Part shown: one piece after another, positions 28,686 through 41,200 of the stretch
How positions within the stretch are numbered: the first letter of the stretch is position 1
Layout of the letters: each line of letters starts with the position of its first letter
Source: Dryocosmus kuriphilus
Taxonomy: Eukaryota; Arthropoda; Insecta; Hymenoptera; Cynipidae
DNA length: 64,000 nucleotides
Direction: 5' to 3'
Assembly: GCA_038277395.1 (NCBI GenBank)
Contig: CM076197.1
Coordinates: 81,887,951-81,951,950, forward strand
The notes under the pieces: model-generated
What the model was told of the DNA's origin: nothing
Databases searched by the model: none
Seen by the model: only the letters and a program-made list of their open reading frames with translations
Program-made: the position numbers and the translations under genes

Positions 28686-30929
28686 ATCACTGACTTCAAC
28701 GCTCCGGGTTTTATCGCTATGACTGTGTTTATCACATGAATCGTAAAAAAGTAATTTAATTCACAATGGCGCTTAGCGCTCATCACTTGTTTTGAGAAAA
28801 TTTTGCTTTTATAACCTTTTTATGTGTGGAAATGGTTATTTTTCTCTGCAGTTTCGCCAGAAAAAAAATCTTTTATAATATTTTTAAGAGGAACTTAGAG
28901 TGGTATTCTTCATATACCGCCGGGCTTGTTATAAATATGATAATGTAAAATAAAAGGTTAGTTGCTGATAACAAAATCTTCGTAGATAGTAATCGTTTTA
29001 CATTCTCTACATTCTACGAATTAAAAATTTTCAACAATTTGAATGATTTTAAATTATTTAATATTCTTTGATTTTTATTCTAAAATACATTTTCAATAGA
29101 AATTCAGAAAGATTTATAAATTCAAATTCCTTCTGCCGATATGTATCAACATGTCAAGCATTTGATGGTTCGGTTCCACGTTAAATGCTAAAAAATTATA
29201 AATTTTATTATTACGTGTCTTTTAGAATGGAACAACACCACATTTTTCGATGTCGGTAACTATCGGTAACAGGAATCAGCATTTTTAAATTTGCCCAATA
29301 AATCTAGTCTTCAGATCGAATTGAATTCAATTTAAAATAGAAAGAAAAAAAATCAGATTAAGGTAAATTACGAACAAAAAAAATCTTCCAGATGAACCTG
29401 AGTGATATTCTCAAATATTTTCCTCTGATAAAAATCCAGACTAGGGTGGGAGGGGGTTGGGCAGAATTGGCAGAAGAAGGGAGTTTCCTTTAAGTTCTTC
29501 TTCTTTACGAGGTCGACGAAGGCGAAGCTTTGAAAGGAGAAGCCCCGTCTACGAAAGCCGGTGACGTTTTCCCCGGGAAATCTAATTTCCCGGTCTCGAG
29601 TGTGACGGCAAGGTATAAGGGGTGGGGAGAAGAGAGAGTAAAAAAATAAAAAGGACTACCCTGGCAGTGCGAATGGTTTTGATGGTGTAAATTTTTAAGC
29701 AGCAAATCCCGTCTTGGGTCCTGCATACGTCCGCCATCAGGAAACTAAGAATTAATAAATAATTGCCTCAATTAACAGAGGCGTGACCGTTGTTTTCTAT
29801 TCATGTGTCTCTCAAAATTAATAAGCAATATGCCTGTCACAAAATTAAGGGCATGTCAAACTTACCCGATTTCTACTTTACCGACATTTTTTTTAACAAT
29901 TATTTATATTCACACAAAATGAGATACGAAGTTGAAACGAACCCTTTTAGCATGGAAGAGAAGTATTCAAGGTTGCGGATGTCGGTAAATGTCGATAAGA
30001 GGAATCTTTATTTTCTCTCTACTTTATAAATTTACTCTTTTAACTGAGTTGGATTGTTTTTTATAAATGTAGGAGATTAATCAGATTAAAAAGAGCTATA
30101 TGAACTAGTTAATTTCTTAATGTCGACCAGGAATTGTACTTTGCTCGAGACAGACATCAACAAAGAAATCTTTGAGCATGTTCGTCCCGAAAGAAGAATA
30201 GGGTCCATTTTTGTGTCTGCAACTCCATGCCAGGAAAACTCAGGCACGATAAAAGCGCCGTAAAAGGATTCCTCGCCCCAGGCGCCGAGTCTCGGGCGCG
30301 TTAATTGTAATGGTACCTATTAATTACGATAATGGACCCTCTGTATACTCTTTCGACCCTTTGCGTCGTCTGCTCCGTCCCACTAGACGCCACTCGACTC
30401 TTCAGCTTCTTCGCGGTGTCAATTAGCAGATCCCTCAAAAATAAAAAATTCCAATAATTCCGTTTGCCTAATACCTCGTCATTCGTGCGCTCCCTAATTG
30501 ACAAAAGAGAAATTCCGGTTGTTTCTGAGTCACTAGTGAAATTGCACAGTTTAGAAGAAGAGAGCTGTACGAAAGGGAGTTAGCCGTTAAAATAAAAAAT
30601 CGACAGAAAACGAGAGGAGAGATAAAGAGAAGATAAGAGAGAGTTTACAAGAGAATATTTTCAATGGGACAAGCAAATGAATTTTCTGAGTGTTTGTATT
30701 CTGACTTCACTTTATAATAAGGTGGACCTGGAAATCGTGAAAACGAGGGAAAAAGGGGAAATGAGAGTAAAACGGTTATAAAGTCCCTTTATAGTATTCA
30801 TCATTAAAGTAAGACAGAGAGGCGATAAACCTAAGTCGTAGGAAATAAACAAAGACAATACTTTGAACTAAATACCACCACAATAAGAATATCTATATAG
30901 GTAACGAGCCCAATGAGTAAAATCGATAG
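28686..30929. other. Mostly unique non-coding sequence with short G/C-richer islands
   Basis: Islands at 29440-29740 and 30230-30520 are more complex and G/C-richer than the surroundings. Both hold minus-strand open frames of 67-73 codons that lack recognisable motifs. They could be regulatory or untranslated exon sequence of a neighbouring gene outside the window. No repeats beyond the short element at 29249 and 29978. Confidence 0.4.
29249..29297 (+). repeat. Short dispersed motif, first of three copies
   Basis: GATGTCGGTAACTATCGGTA followed by ACAGGAATC occurs here; related copies are at about 29978-30012 (GATGTCGGTAAATGTCGATA) and 57443-57470 (TTCGGTAACAGGAATCTATA). Copies are too short to classify. 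Confidence 0.5.
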
Positions 30930-31149
30930 CAGCGCGCGCAACCTAAGACCCGAAAGAAGGGAGAATCGCGGGACCAAGTCAACCCGGCTTCGTCGAACCG
31001 CGAAACCAGAAGAACACTCGCTATCGAACCTCTCAACCCAGCGGTCGACTTGACTTTTCCGCTCCAGCGACCAGCAAGGCGTCTTCTCGACGGTTCAATC
31101 GATTAGTAGGATCACAACCCTTGGAACTTTAAGAGCATCCAGAAGGCAA
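30930..31149 (+). other. Possible non-coding first exon with splice donor
   Basis: A 220-bp complex, G/C-richer block ends in GCAAGTAAGATA, which fits a splice donor (GTAAG from 31150). No long open frame crosses it, so if transcribed it would be 5' UTR. Flanks are AT-rich. The evidence is composition and one donor-like site only. Confidence 0.2.
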
Positions 31150-32579
31150 GTAAGATATTAAAAAGAATATAACTACAACCTCTCACATTTTGGTACTCAT
31201 ATTATAATTTTTGATGGCAATTCCCCCTTGGACTTGCCGATTTTCACTCGAGATTCTGCGAGAGTGAAATTCTCCTTCAACCAGGCCCCGTCCTGGAGAT
31301 CGAGAACGGGACTCTCCTCCAGATAGAAATTGCGAGGGCGAATTGGCCATCTCTAAGGGGAAATAGGAAAATTTTCTATCTCAAATATAAAATTTTAATT
31401 TCTGTGTTCCACCTGTACCTTCAACCAGGCTTATATCCTGGGCATCGTATAGCTGAGGCTTTAAGAATAAAAAATTTTGATAAATATTTGAAATAGAAAG
31501 ATTCCGTGACGTACTCAGCTCTGCAAAATTTAGGGTGATAACCAAGCCTATTACGATTGTGCAGAGGTGAGACTACGTCTCACCAAGTCAAAAGTTGGTA
31601 GAATTAGAATCAATAAAATTTAAGCCATATGGGCAGCAGATTTTTTTTCAAAACCTAAATTCAAGCAGTTAGGAAACCAAATTGGAACCTTGCGCCCAGC
31701 ATAGCACCTAGCTTGGGCAAGGTAAAGATTGGGTTGCTATGAGTAAAAAGGTTGTATTTTATAGGGAAAATATGAAAAGTATTCTGGATGTCTCTATAAA
31801 ATTATAAAAATAGAAATTACGTTCTACATCCGTTGAATTCATTCGAGAGACAAAATTACTATCAAAGGAAATAGTCACGAAAATAATTAAGTTTGGGTGG
31901 TTCTGTTTGCGCTTTTGGGTTCACACAATCTCGCCGAACAAATAATACATTATAATCCTTCAGAATATCAATGAGTCGCCGCGTAGGGATACTTCTTTTT
32001 TTTTAATCGTCCGCTGACGTTGAACTGAGGACTACGGAAAATTATATTAGCGAGGGATTTTTAATGAAAAACTATTTTCGCTTTCGAGACCTCCGTTTGA
32101 AAAATAGAAAGGAAATTAGACCACGTATAGGGGGGGGGGGGGGGCACCTGTTTTTTGTTCCCCGGGTCTCATTGTTGGTCAAATTAAATAATAAAGTTGT
32201 AAGAGCAAGTTTCAACGTCCTACCCGATCTCGATCCGATTTGTGTAATCGGACTCGAATTGTTGGACAGGACACATTAAATGCAAATCGGAATAAAACCT
32301 TCAGCAATTCTCAATATTGCTGGAGAAATCTGAGCTGCGACATAACCATTAAAATGAACTCTAAAAAGTCAATTTTCACGTAAAATCAAAATTCCGCGAG
32401 GGGCGGAACTCAAAAAAATGGAAAAATATCAAGTAGCTTGAATCATAAATCGTTATGAATCTCAGTTCGGCGCGGTGACACGATTCAGAAGGGAAGTAAT
32501 AAAAGGTCTCAAATGACCCCAAAATTAAATAATTTTACAAGAGTGAACTTATTTTTCTTCGGGACTTTTTTTAATTTTT
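31150..32579. other. Unique non-coding stretch
   Basis: Two weakly similar short blocks, CCTTCAACCAGGCCCCGTCC at about 31278 and CCTTCAACCAGGCTTATATC at about 31421, suggest an old duplication. A 17-base palindrome GTGAGACTACGTCTCAC lies at about 31567. A 15-base G run is at 32130-32144. The 71-codon frame crossing that G run is not credible as a gene. Confidence 0.4.
32130..32144 (+). repeat. 15-base G tract
   Basis: Uninterrupted G run preceded by CCACGTATA and followed by CACCTG. Its length may be imprecise because of homopolymer sequencing error. Confidence 0.85.
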
Positions 32580-33320
32580 AGTATAAAGCCTATCCAAGAA
32601 ATTTTAATGTTTAATCATATTTGAGATGAGTTCGATTTAAAATTCTTTAAAATAATTTTAAATCGCACAATTTTAGGGTTAAAATGTTACAGTGTTGAGA
32701 GTTATGCCTAATCCTAAAATTGTTTTATTATAAGGACCTTAAATTTGAAATTGTTCAACTTTGGAGGCTTTAATTTAAAATTTTGATTTAAACTCTTTTT
32801 AATCGTTCTTTTTTGGAAATAAGGCGACTAGGTTCACCAGAATTCGGTGAGCGTAGCACAAATGTTTTCAATGAACCATATTTTAAAACAGACCTAAACG
32901 GTTGGAAATTTTCAAATTGAAGGCGTTTAAAATCGAATAGTTTTTACTTAAAGATATTTCAAATAAAATTTTTAATAGAAATTCTTTGAACTTAAAAAAC
33001 TTTTAATTGAAGATTTCCAAAATTTAACTATTTCTAATCAAATATTTGAAAAAAAAGAGTCACTTAAAATTAAATAATATGCGGCTGTAAAACATGCTGA
33101 ATGAATTGTTACGAATTAAATTTCGATTGTTTCGAATTGTAACGTTCAAAACTGTAAGATTAAACTCAAATGATTTAAAATTTAAATTCAGATTAGAAGG
33201 ATCAATAGTTCAAAAATTTCTTCTATTGCGATGGTTTAAAATTTCAATGTGTTGAATTTTCAATGCTAAGCACTGCAGTTTCAATTTTTCTATTCCATTT
33301 TGAATTCTGTAATTAAAATT
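32580..33320. repeat. Degenerate AT-rich repeat flanking the array (left)
   Basis: A patchwork of TTTAAAATT, AAATTTGAAA, TTCAAATTGAA and AATTTTGAA words with no strict period, changing orientation frequently. The same texture reappears at 56150-57040, right of the array, and at 60600-62000. No coding capacity. Confidence 0.6.
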
Positions 33321-33398
33321 AAAATTAATTAATTTCAGATGTTAAATTTAATTCGATTGCTGGTCTAAATAATTTTGTAGAGAAACGAGGGAAAATCT

Positions 33399-33470
33399 AC
33401 CTCGGCCCGGATTTGAACCGGTAACGCCACTATTCACGAGTGGAGCGTTTTCCAATTACGCCACCGAGGC
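33399..33470 (-). tRNA. tRNA-like Pol III unit, first copy (canonical stems)
   Basis: A 72-nt cloverleaf on the minus strand. The acceptor stem is GCCTCGG/CCGAGGT (7 bp, one G:U). The D-stem GCGT/ACGC is perfect, with loop AATTGGAAA. The anticodon stem CCACT/AGTGG is perfect, with loop CGTGAAT. The variable loop is 4 nt. The T-stem ACCGG/CCGGG has 4 of 5 pairs, with loop TTCAAAT. A box TGGCGTAATTGG and B box GGTTCAAATCC fit the Pol III consensus. A T4 tract follows 3 bases after the end. By position the anticodon would be TGA, but base 33 is G instead of the universal U and there is no long serine-type variable arm. I therefore regard it as a pseudo-tRNA or SINE-like head, not a decoding tRNA. 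Confidence 0.8.
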
Positions 33471-35258
33471 CTCAGTAGATCGTTTCTCGTTTCTCTTATT
33501 CAACAGGATGACGCGGGTTTGCACCTATCCCTTTGAAGTTTTTTAATTTGAATGAATTAGACCAGAATACTTCACGAATCTGGATATAGGTTTTAATCGT
33601 TTTAATATTAAGTTATTATCAACCAGTATAATTAATTAATTTCAGATGTTAAATTTAATTTGATTGCTGGTCTAAATAATTTTGTAGAGAAACAAGGAAA
33701 AATCTACCTCGGCCCGGATTTGAACCGGTAACGCCACTATTCACGAGTGGAGTGTTTTCCAATTACGCCACCGAGGCCTCAGTAGATCGTTTCTCGTTTC
33801 TCTTATTCAACAGGTTTCTCTTATTCAACAGGAATGACGCGGGTTTGCACCTATCCCTTTGAAGTTTTTTAATTTGAATGAATTAGACCAGAATACTTCA
33901 CGAATCTGGATATAGGTTTTAATCGTTTTAATATTAAGTTATTATCAACCAGTATAATTAATTAATTTCAGATGTTAAATTTAATTCGATTGCTGGTCTA
34001 AATAATTTTGTAGAGAAACAAGGAAAAATCTACCTCGGCCCGGATTTGAACCGGTAACGCCACTATTCACGAGTGGAGTGTTTTCCAATTACGCCACCGA
34101 GGCCTCAGTAGATCGTTTCTCGTTTCTCTTATTCAACAGGATGACGCGGGTTTGCACCTATCCCTTTGAAGTTTTTTAGTTTGAATGAATTAGACCAGAA
34201 TATTTCACGAATCTGGATATAGGTTTTAATCGTTTTAATATTAAGTTATTATCAACCAGTATAATTAATTAATTTCAGATGTTAAATTTAATTTGATTGC
34301 TGGTCTAAATAATTTTGTAGAGAAACAAGGAAAAATCTACCTCGGCCCGGATTTGAACCGGTAACGCCACTATTCACGAGTGGAGTGTTTTCCAATTACG
34401 CCACCGAGGCCTCAGTAGATCGTTTCTCGTTTCTCTTATTCAACAGGATGACGCGGGTTTGCACCTATCCCTTTGAAGTTTTTTAGTTTGAATGAATTAG
34501 ACCAGAATATTTCACGAATCTGGATATAGGTTTTAATCGTTTGAATATTAAGTTATTATCCACAGTATAATTAATTAATTTCAGATGTTAAATTTAATTT
34601 GATTGCTGGTCTAAATAATTTTGTAGAGAAACAAGGAAAAATCTACCTCGGCCCGGATTTGAACCGGTAACGCCACTATTCACGAGTGGAGTGTTTTCCA
34701 ATTACGCCACCGAGGCCTCAGTAGATCGTTTCTCGTTTCTCTTATTCAACAGGATGACGCGGGTTTGCACCTATCCCTTTGAAGTTTTTTAATTTGAATG
34801 AATTAGACCAGAATATTTCACGAATCTGGATATAGGTTTTAATCGTTTTAATATTAAGTTATTATCAACCAGTATAATTAATTAATTTCAGATGTTAAAT
34901 TTAATTTGATTGCTGGTCTAAATAATTTTGTAGAGAAACAAGGAAAAATCTACCTCGGCCCGGATTTGAACCGGTAACGCCACTATTCACGAGTGGAGTG
35001 TTTTCCAATTACGCCACCGAGGCCTCAGTAGATCGTTTCTCGTTTCTCTTATTCAACAGGATGACGCGGGTTTGCACCTATCCCTTTGAAGTTTTTTAAT
35101 TTGAATGAATTAGACCAGAATATTTCACGAATCTGGATATAGGTTTTAATCGTTTTAATATTAAGTTATTATCAACCAGTATAATTAATTAATTTCAGAT
35201 GTTAAATTTAATTTGATTGCTGGTCTAAATAATTTTGTAGAGAAACAAGGAAAAATCT

Positions 35259-35330
35259 ACCTCGGCCCGGATTTGAACCGGGAACGTCACTATTCACGAG
35301 TGGAGCGTTTTCCAATTACGCCACCGCGAC
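35259..35330 (-). tRNA. tRNA-like unit, variant with perfect T-stem
   Basis: In this copy and the next (near 35566) the T-stem reads CCCGG/CCGGG, all five pairs. The anticodon stem gains a C-A mismatch (AGTGA) and the acceptor 5' strand is GTCGCGG, with a T-G wobble and a G-A mismatch. The D-stem keeps ACGC. Copies near 36183 and 36489 combine the altered acceptor with the ordinary T-stem, so the changes segregate independently, as expected of recombination among units. Confidence 0.75.
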
Positions 35331-36870
35331 CTCAGTAGATCGTTTCTCGTTTCTCTTATTCAACAGGATGACGCGGGTTTGCACCTATCCCTTTGAAGTT
35401 TTTTAATTTGAATGAATTAGACCAGAATATTTCACGAATCTGGATATAGGTTTTAATCGTTTTAATATTAAGTTATTATCAACCAGTATAATTAATTAAT
35501 TTCAGATGTTAAATTTAATTTGATTGCTGGTCTAAATAATTTTTTAGAGAAACAAGGAAAAATCTACCTCGGCCCGGATTTGAACCGGGAACGTCACTAT
35601 TCACGAGTGGAGCGTTTTCCAATTACGCCACCGCGACCTCAGTAGATCGTTTCTCGTTTCTCTTATTCAACAGGATGACGCGGGTTTGCACCTATCCCTT
35701 TGAAGTTTTTTAATTTGAATGAATTAGACCAGAATATTTCACGAATCTGGATATAGGTTTTAATCGTTTTTAATATTAAGTTATTATCAACCAGTATAAT
35801 TAATTAATTTCAGATGTTAAATTTAATTTGATTGCTGGTCTAAATAATTTTGTAGAGAAACAAGGAAAAATCTACCTCGGCCCGGATTTGAACCGGTAAC
35901 GCCACTATTCACGAGTGGAGTGTTTTCCAATTACGCCACCGAGGCCTCAGTAGATCGTTTCTCGTTTCTCTTATTCAACAGGATGACGCGGGTTTGCACC
36001 TATCCCTTTGAAGTTTTTTAAATTTGAATGAATTAGACCAGAATATTTCACGAATCTGGATATAGGTTTTAATCGTTTTAATATTAAGTTATTATCAACC
36101 AGTATAATTAATTAATTTCAGATGTTAAATTTAATTTGATTGCTGGTCTAAATAATTTTGTAGAGAAACAAGGAAAAATCTACTCGGCCCGGATTTGAAC
36201 CGGTAACGCCACTATTCACGAGTGGAGCGTTTTCCAATTACGCCACCGCGACCTCAGTAGATCGTTTCTCGTTTCTCTTATTCAACAGGATGACGCGGGT
36301 TTGCACCTATCCCTTTGAAGTTTTTTAATTTGAATGAATTAGACCGGAATATTTCACGAATCTGGATATAGGTTTTAATCGTTTTAATATTAAGTTATTA
36401 TCAACCAGTATAATTAATTAATTTCAGATGTTAAATTTAATTCGATTGCTGGTCTAAATAATTTTGTAGAGAAACAAGGAAAAATCTACCTCGGCCCGGA
36501 TTTGAACCGGTAACGCCACTATTCACGAGTGGAGCGTTTTCCAATTACGCCACCGCGACCTCAGTAGATCGTTTCTCGTTTCTCTTATTCAACAGGATGA
36601 CGCGGGTTTGCACCTATCCCTTTGAAGTTTTTTAATTTGAATGAATTAGACCAGAATATTTCACGAATCTGGATATAGGTTTTAATCGTTTTAATATTAA
36701 GTTATTATCCACCAGTATAATTAATTAATTTCAGATGTTAAATTTAATTTGATTGCTGGTCTAAATAATTTTGTAGAGAAACAAGGAAAAATCTACCTCT
36801 GCCCGGATTTGAACCGGTAACGCCACTATTTTTCTCTTATCAACAGGATGACGCGGTTTGCACCTATACC

Positions 36871-37370
36871 NNNNNNNNNNNNNNNNNNNNNNNNNNNNNN
36901 NNNNNNNNNNNNNNNNNNNNNNNNNNNNNNNNNNNNNNNNNNNNNNNNNNNNNNNNNNNNNNNNNNNNNNNNNNNNNNNNNNNNNNNNNNNNNNNNNNNN
37001 NNNNNNNNNNNNNNNNNNNNNNNNNNNNNNNNNNNNNNNNNNNNNNNNNNNNNNNNNNNNNNNNNNNNNNNNNNNNNNNNNNNNNNNNNNNNNNNNNNNN
37101 NNNNNNNNNNNNNNNNNNNNNNNNNNNNNNNNNNNNNNNNNNNNNNNNNNNNNNNNNNNNNNNNNNNNNNNNNNNNNNNNNNNNNNNNNNNNNNNNNNNN
37201 NNNNNNNNNNNNNNNNNNNNNNNNNNNNNNNNNNNNNNNNNNNNNNNNNNNNNNNNNNNNNNNNNNNNNNNNNNNNNNNNNNNNNNNNNNNNNNNNNNNN
37301 NNNNNNNNNNNNNNNNNNNNNNNNNNNNNNNNNNNNNNNNNNNNNNNNNNNNNNNNNNNNNNNNNNNNNN
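36871..37370. other. 500-N assembly gap inside the array
   Basis: Exactly 500 undetermined bases, so a placeholder of arbitrary size. The copy just before it is already rearranged (CCACTATTTTTCTCTTATCA joins two distant parts of the unit). Array length is therefore a minimum estimate. Confidence 0.99.
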
Positions 37371-37829
37371 GCTGGTCTAAATAATTTTGTAGAGAAACAA
37401 GGAAAAATCTACCTCGGCCCGGATTTGAACCGGTAACGCCACTATTCACGAGTGGAGTGTTTTTTCCAATTACGCCACCGAGGCCTCAGTAGATCGTTTC
37501 TCGTTTCTCTTATTCAACAGAATGATGACGCGGGTTTGCACCTATCCCTTTGAAGTTTTTTAATTTGAATGAATTAGACCAGAATATTTCACGAATCTGG
37601 ATATAGGTTTTAATCGTTTTAATATTAAGTTATTATCAACCAGTATAATTAATTAATTTCAGATGTTAAATTTAATTTGATTGCTGGTCTAAATAATTTT
37701 GTAGAGAAACAAGGAAAAATCTACCTCGGCCCGGATTTGAACCGGTAACGCCACTATTCACGAGTGGAGTGTTTTCCAATTACGCCACCGAGGCCTCAGT
37801 AGATCGTTTCTCGTTTCTCTTATTCAACA

Positions 37830-38210
37830 GTTTTGCACCTATCCCTTAAGTTTTTTAAACAGACCAGAATATTTCACGAATCGGATATAGGTTTTAATCG
37901 CACCTATAATTAATTAATTTCAGATGTTAAATTTAAGATTTTTCTAAATAATTTTGAAGAAACAAGAAAAATCTAGACCGGATTTGAATAACGCCACTAT
38001 TCACGAATCTGCCACCGATCATAGATCGTTTCTCGTTTCTCTTATTCAACAGTTTTGCACCTATTTTGAAGTTTTTTAAATTTGAATGAATTAGACCAGA
38101 AGAATATAACGAGTGGAGTGTTTTCCTCAGTTAAAACAGGATGAAACGGGTTTGCACCTATCCCTTGAAGTTGGATATAGGTTTTAATCGTTTTTTAATA
38201 ATTAAGTTAT
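37830..38210. repeat. Scrambled, compressed units within the array
   Basis: Several units here are shortened and shuffled: fragments such as GAAGAAACAAGAAAAATCTA, ATAACGCCACTATTCACGAA and GAGTGTTTTCCTCAG are joined out of order with many small deletions. Similar patches lie at about 38845-39090, 39436-39605, 40421-40545, 41396-41640 and 49553-49812. They look more like consensus errors of a hard-to-assemble repeat than natural decay, because intact copies stand on both sides. Confidence 0.7.
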
Positions 38211-41200
38211 TATCAACCAGTATAATTAATTAATTTCAGATGTTAAATTTAATTTGATTGCTGGTCTAAATAATTTTGTAGAGAAACAAGGAAAAATCTA
38301 CCTCGGCCCGGATTTGAACCGGTAACGCCACTATTCACGAGTGGAGTGTTTTCCAATTACGCCACCGAGGCCTCAGTAGATCGTTTCTCGTTTCTCTTAT
38401 TCAACAGGATGACGCGGGTTTGCACCTATCCCTTGAAGTTTTTTAATTTGAATGAATTAGACCAGAATATTTCACGAATCTGGATATAGGTTTTAATCGT
38501 TTTAATATTAAGTTATTATCAACCAGTATAATTAATTAATTTCAGATGTTAAATTTAATTTGATTGCTGGTCTAAATAATTTTGTAGAGAAACAAGGAAA
38601 AATCTACCTCGGCCCGGATTTGAACCGGTAACGCCACTATTCACGAGTGGAGTGTTTTCCAATTACGCCACCGAGGGCCTCAGTAGATCGTTTCTCGTTT
38701 CTCTTATTCAACAGAATGAAACGGGGTTTGCACCTATACCTTGAAGTTTTTTAATTTGAATAAATTAGACCAGAATATTTCACGAATCTGGATATAGGTT
38801 TTAATCGTTTTAATATTAAGTTATTATCAACCAGTATAATTAATTAATTTCAGAGTTTTTTAATTTGATTGCTGGTCTAAATAATAGAAAGGAGACTACC
38901 TCGGCCCGGATTTGAACCGGTAACGCCACTTTCACGAGTGGAGTGGAATTACGCCACCGAGGCCTCAGTAATCGTTTCTCTTATTCAACAGTGACGCGGG
39001 TTTACCTATCCCTTTGAAGTTTTTTAAATTTGAATTAACCAGAATATTTCACGAATCTGGATATAGGTTTTAATCGTTTTAATATTAAGATGTAATTAAA
39101 ATTTCAGATGTTAAATTTAATTTGATTGCTGGTCTAAATAATTTTGTAGAGAAACAAGGAAAAATCTACCTCGGCCCGGATTTGAACCGGTAACGCCACT
39201 ATTCACGAGTGGAGTGTTTTCCAATTACGCCACCGAGGCCTCAGTAGATCGTTTCTCGTTTCTCTTATTCAACAGGATGACGCGGGTTTGCACCTATCCC
39301 TTGAAGTTTTTTAAATTTGAATGAATTAGACCAGAATATTTCACGAATCTGGATATAGGTTTTAATCGTTTTAATATTAAGTTATTATCAACCAGTATAA
39401 TTAATTAATTTCAGATGTTAAATTTAATTTGATTGTGGTCTAAATAATTTTGTAGAGAAACAAGGAAAAATTACCTCGGCCCGGATTGCTGAGTGGAGTC
39501 TTTTCCAATTAACCGAGGCCTAAGATTTTCTCGTTTCTCTTATTCAACAGAGAAACGGGGTTTGCACCTAGGAAAAATCTACCTCGGATATAGGATTTGA
39601 ACCCAGTATAATTAATTAATTTCAGATGTTAAATTTAATTTGATTGCTGGTCTAAATAATTTTGTAGAGAAACAAGGAAAAATCTACCTCGGCCGGATTT
39701 GAACCGGTAACGCCACTATTCACGAGTGGAGTGTTTTCCAATTACGCCACCGAGGCCTCAGTAGATCGTTTCTCGTTTCTCTTATTCAACAGGATGACGC
39801 GGGTTTGCACCTATCCCTTTGAAGTTTTTTAATTTGAATGAATTAGACCAGAATATTTCACGAATCTGGATATAGGTTTTAATCGTTTTAATATTAAGTT
39901 ATTATCAACCAGTATAATTAATTAATTTCAGATGTTAAATTTAATTTGATTGCTGGTCTAAATAATTTTGTAGAGAAACAAGGAAAAATCTACCTCGGCC
40001 CGGATTTGAACCGGTAACGCCACTATTCACGAGTGGAGTGTTTTCCAATTACGCCACCGAGGCCTCAGTAGATCGTTTCTCGTTTCTCTTATTCAACAGG
40101 ATGACGCGGGTTTGCACCTATCCCTTTGAAGTTTTTTAAATTTGAATGAATTAGACCAGAATATTTCACGAATCTGGATATAGGTTTTAATCGTTTTAAT
40201 ATTAAGTTATTATCAACCAGTATAATTAATTAATTTCAGATGTTAAATTTAATTTGATTGCTGGTCTAAATAATTTTGTAGAGAAACAAGGAAAAATCTA
40301 CCTCGGCCCGGATTTGAACCGGTAACGCCACTATTCACGAGTGGAGTGTTTTCCAATTACGCCACCGAGGCCTCAGTAGATCGTTTCTCGTTTCTCTTAT
40401 TCAACAGGATGACGCGGGTTTGACCTATCCGCGGTTTTTTAATTTGCACCTATCCCCTGTTTGAAGTTTTTTAATTTGAATAATTTAGACCAGAATATTT
40501 CACGAATCTGGATATAGGTTTTAATCGTTTTTTAATCGTAATATAAGTTATTATCAACCAGTATAATTAATTAATTTCAGATGTTAAATTTAATTTGATT
40601 GCTGGTCTAAATAATTTTGTAGAGAAACAAGGAAAAATCTACCTCGGCCCGGATTTGAACCGGTAACGCCACTATTCACGAGTGGAGTGTTTTCCAATTA
40701 CGCCACCGAGGCCTCAGTAGATCGTTTCTCGTTTCTCTTATTCAACAGAATGACGCGGGTTTGCACCTATACCCTTTGAAGTTTTTTAATTTGAATGAAT
40801 TAGACCAGAATATTTCACGAATCTGGATATAGGTTTTAATCGTTTTAATATAAGTTATTATCAACCAGTATAATTAATTAATTTCAGATGTTAAATTTAA
40901 TTTGATTGCTGGTCTAAATAATTTTTTGTAGAGAAACAAGGAAAAATCTACCTCGGCCCGGATTTGAACCGGTAACGCCACTATTCACGAGTGGAGTAAT
41001 TACGCCACCGAGGCCTCAGTAGATCGTTTCTCGTTTCTCTTATTCAACAGGATGACGCGGGTTTGCACCTATCCCTTTGAAGTTTTTTAATTTGAATGAA
41101 TTAGACCAGAATATTTCACGAATCTGGATATAGGTTTTAATCGTTTTAATATTAAGTTATTATCAACCAGTATAATTAATTAATTTCAGATGTTAAATTT

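Noticed and set aside
32064..32279. 71-codon open frame with a glycine run
   Set aside because: The glycines come from a 15-base G homopolymer; no motif and uncertain frame.
36826..37449. Long frames of 178-207 codons
   Set aside because: They consist of the N gap and are meaningless.
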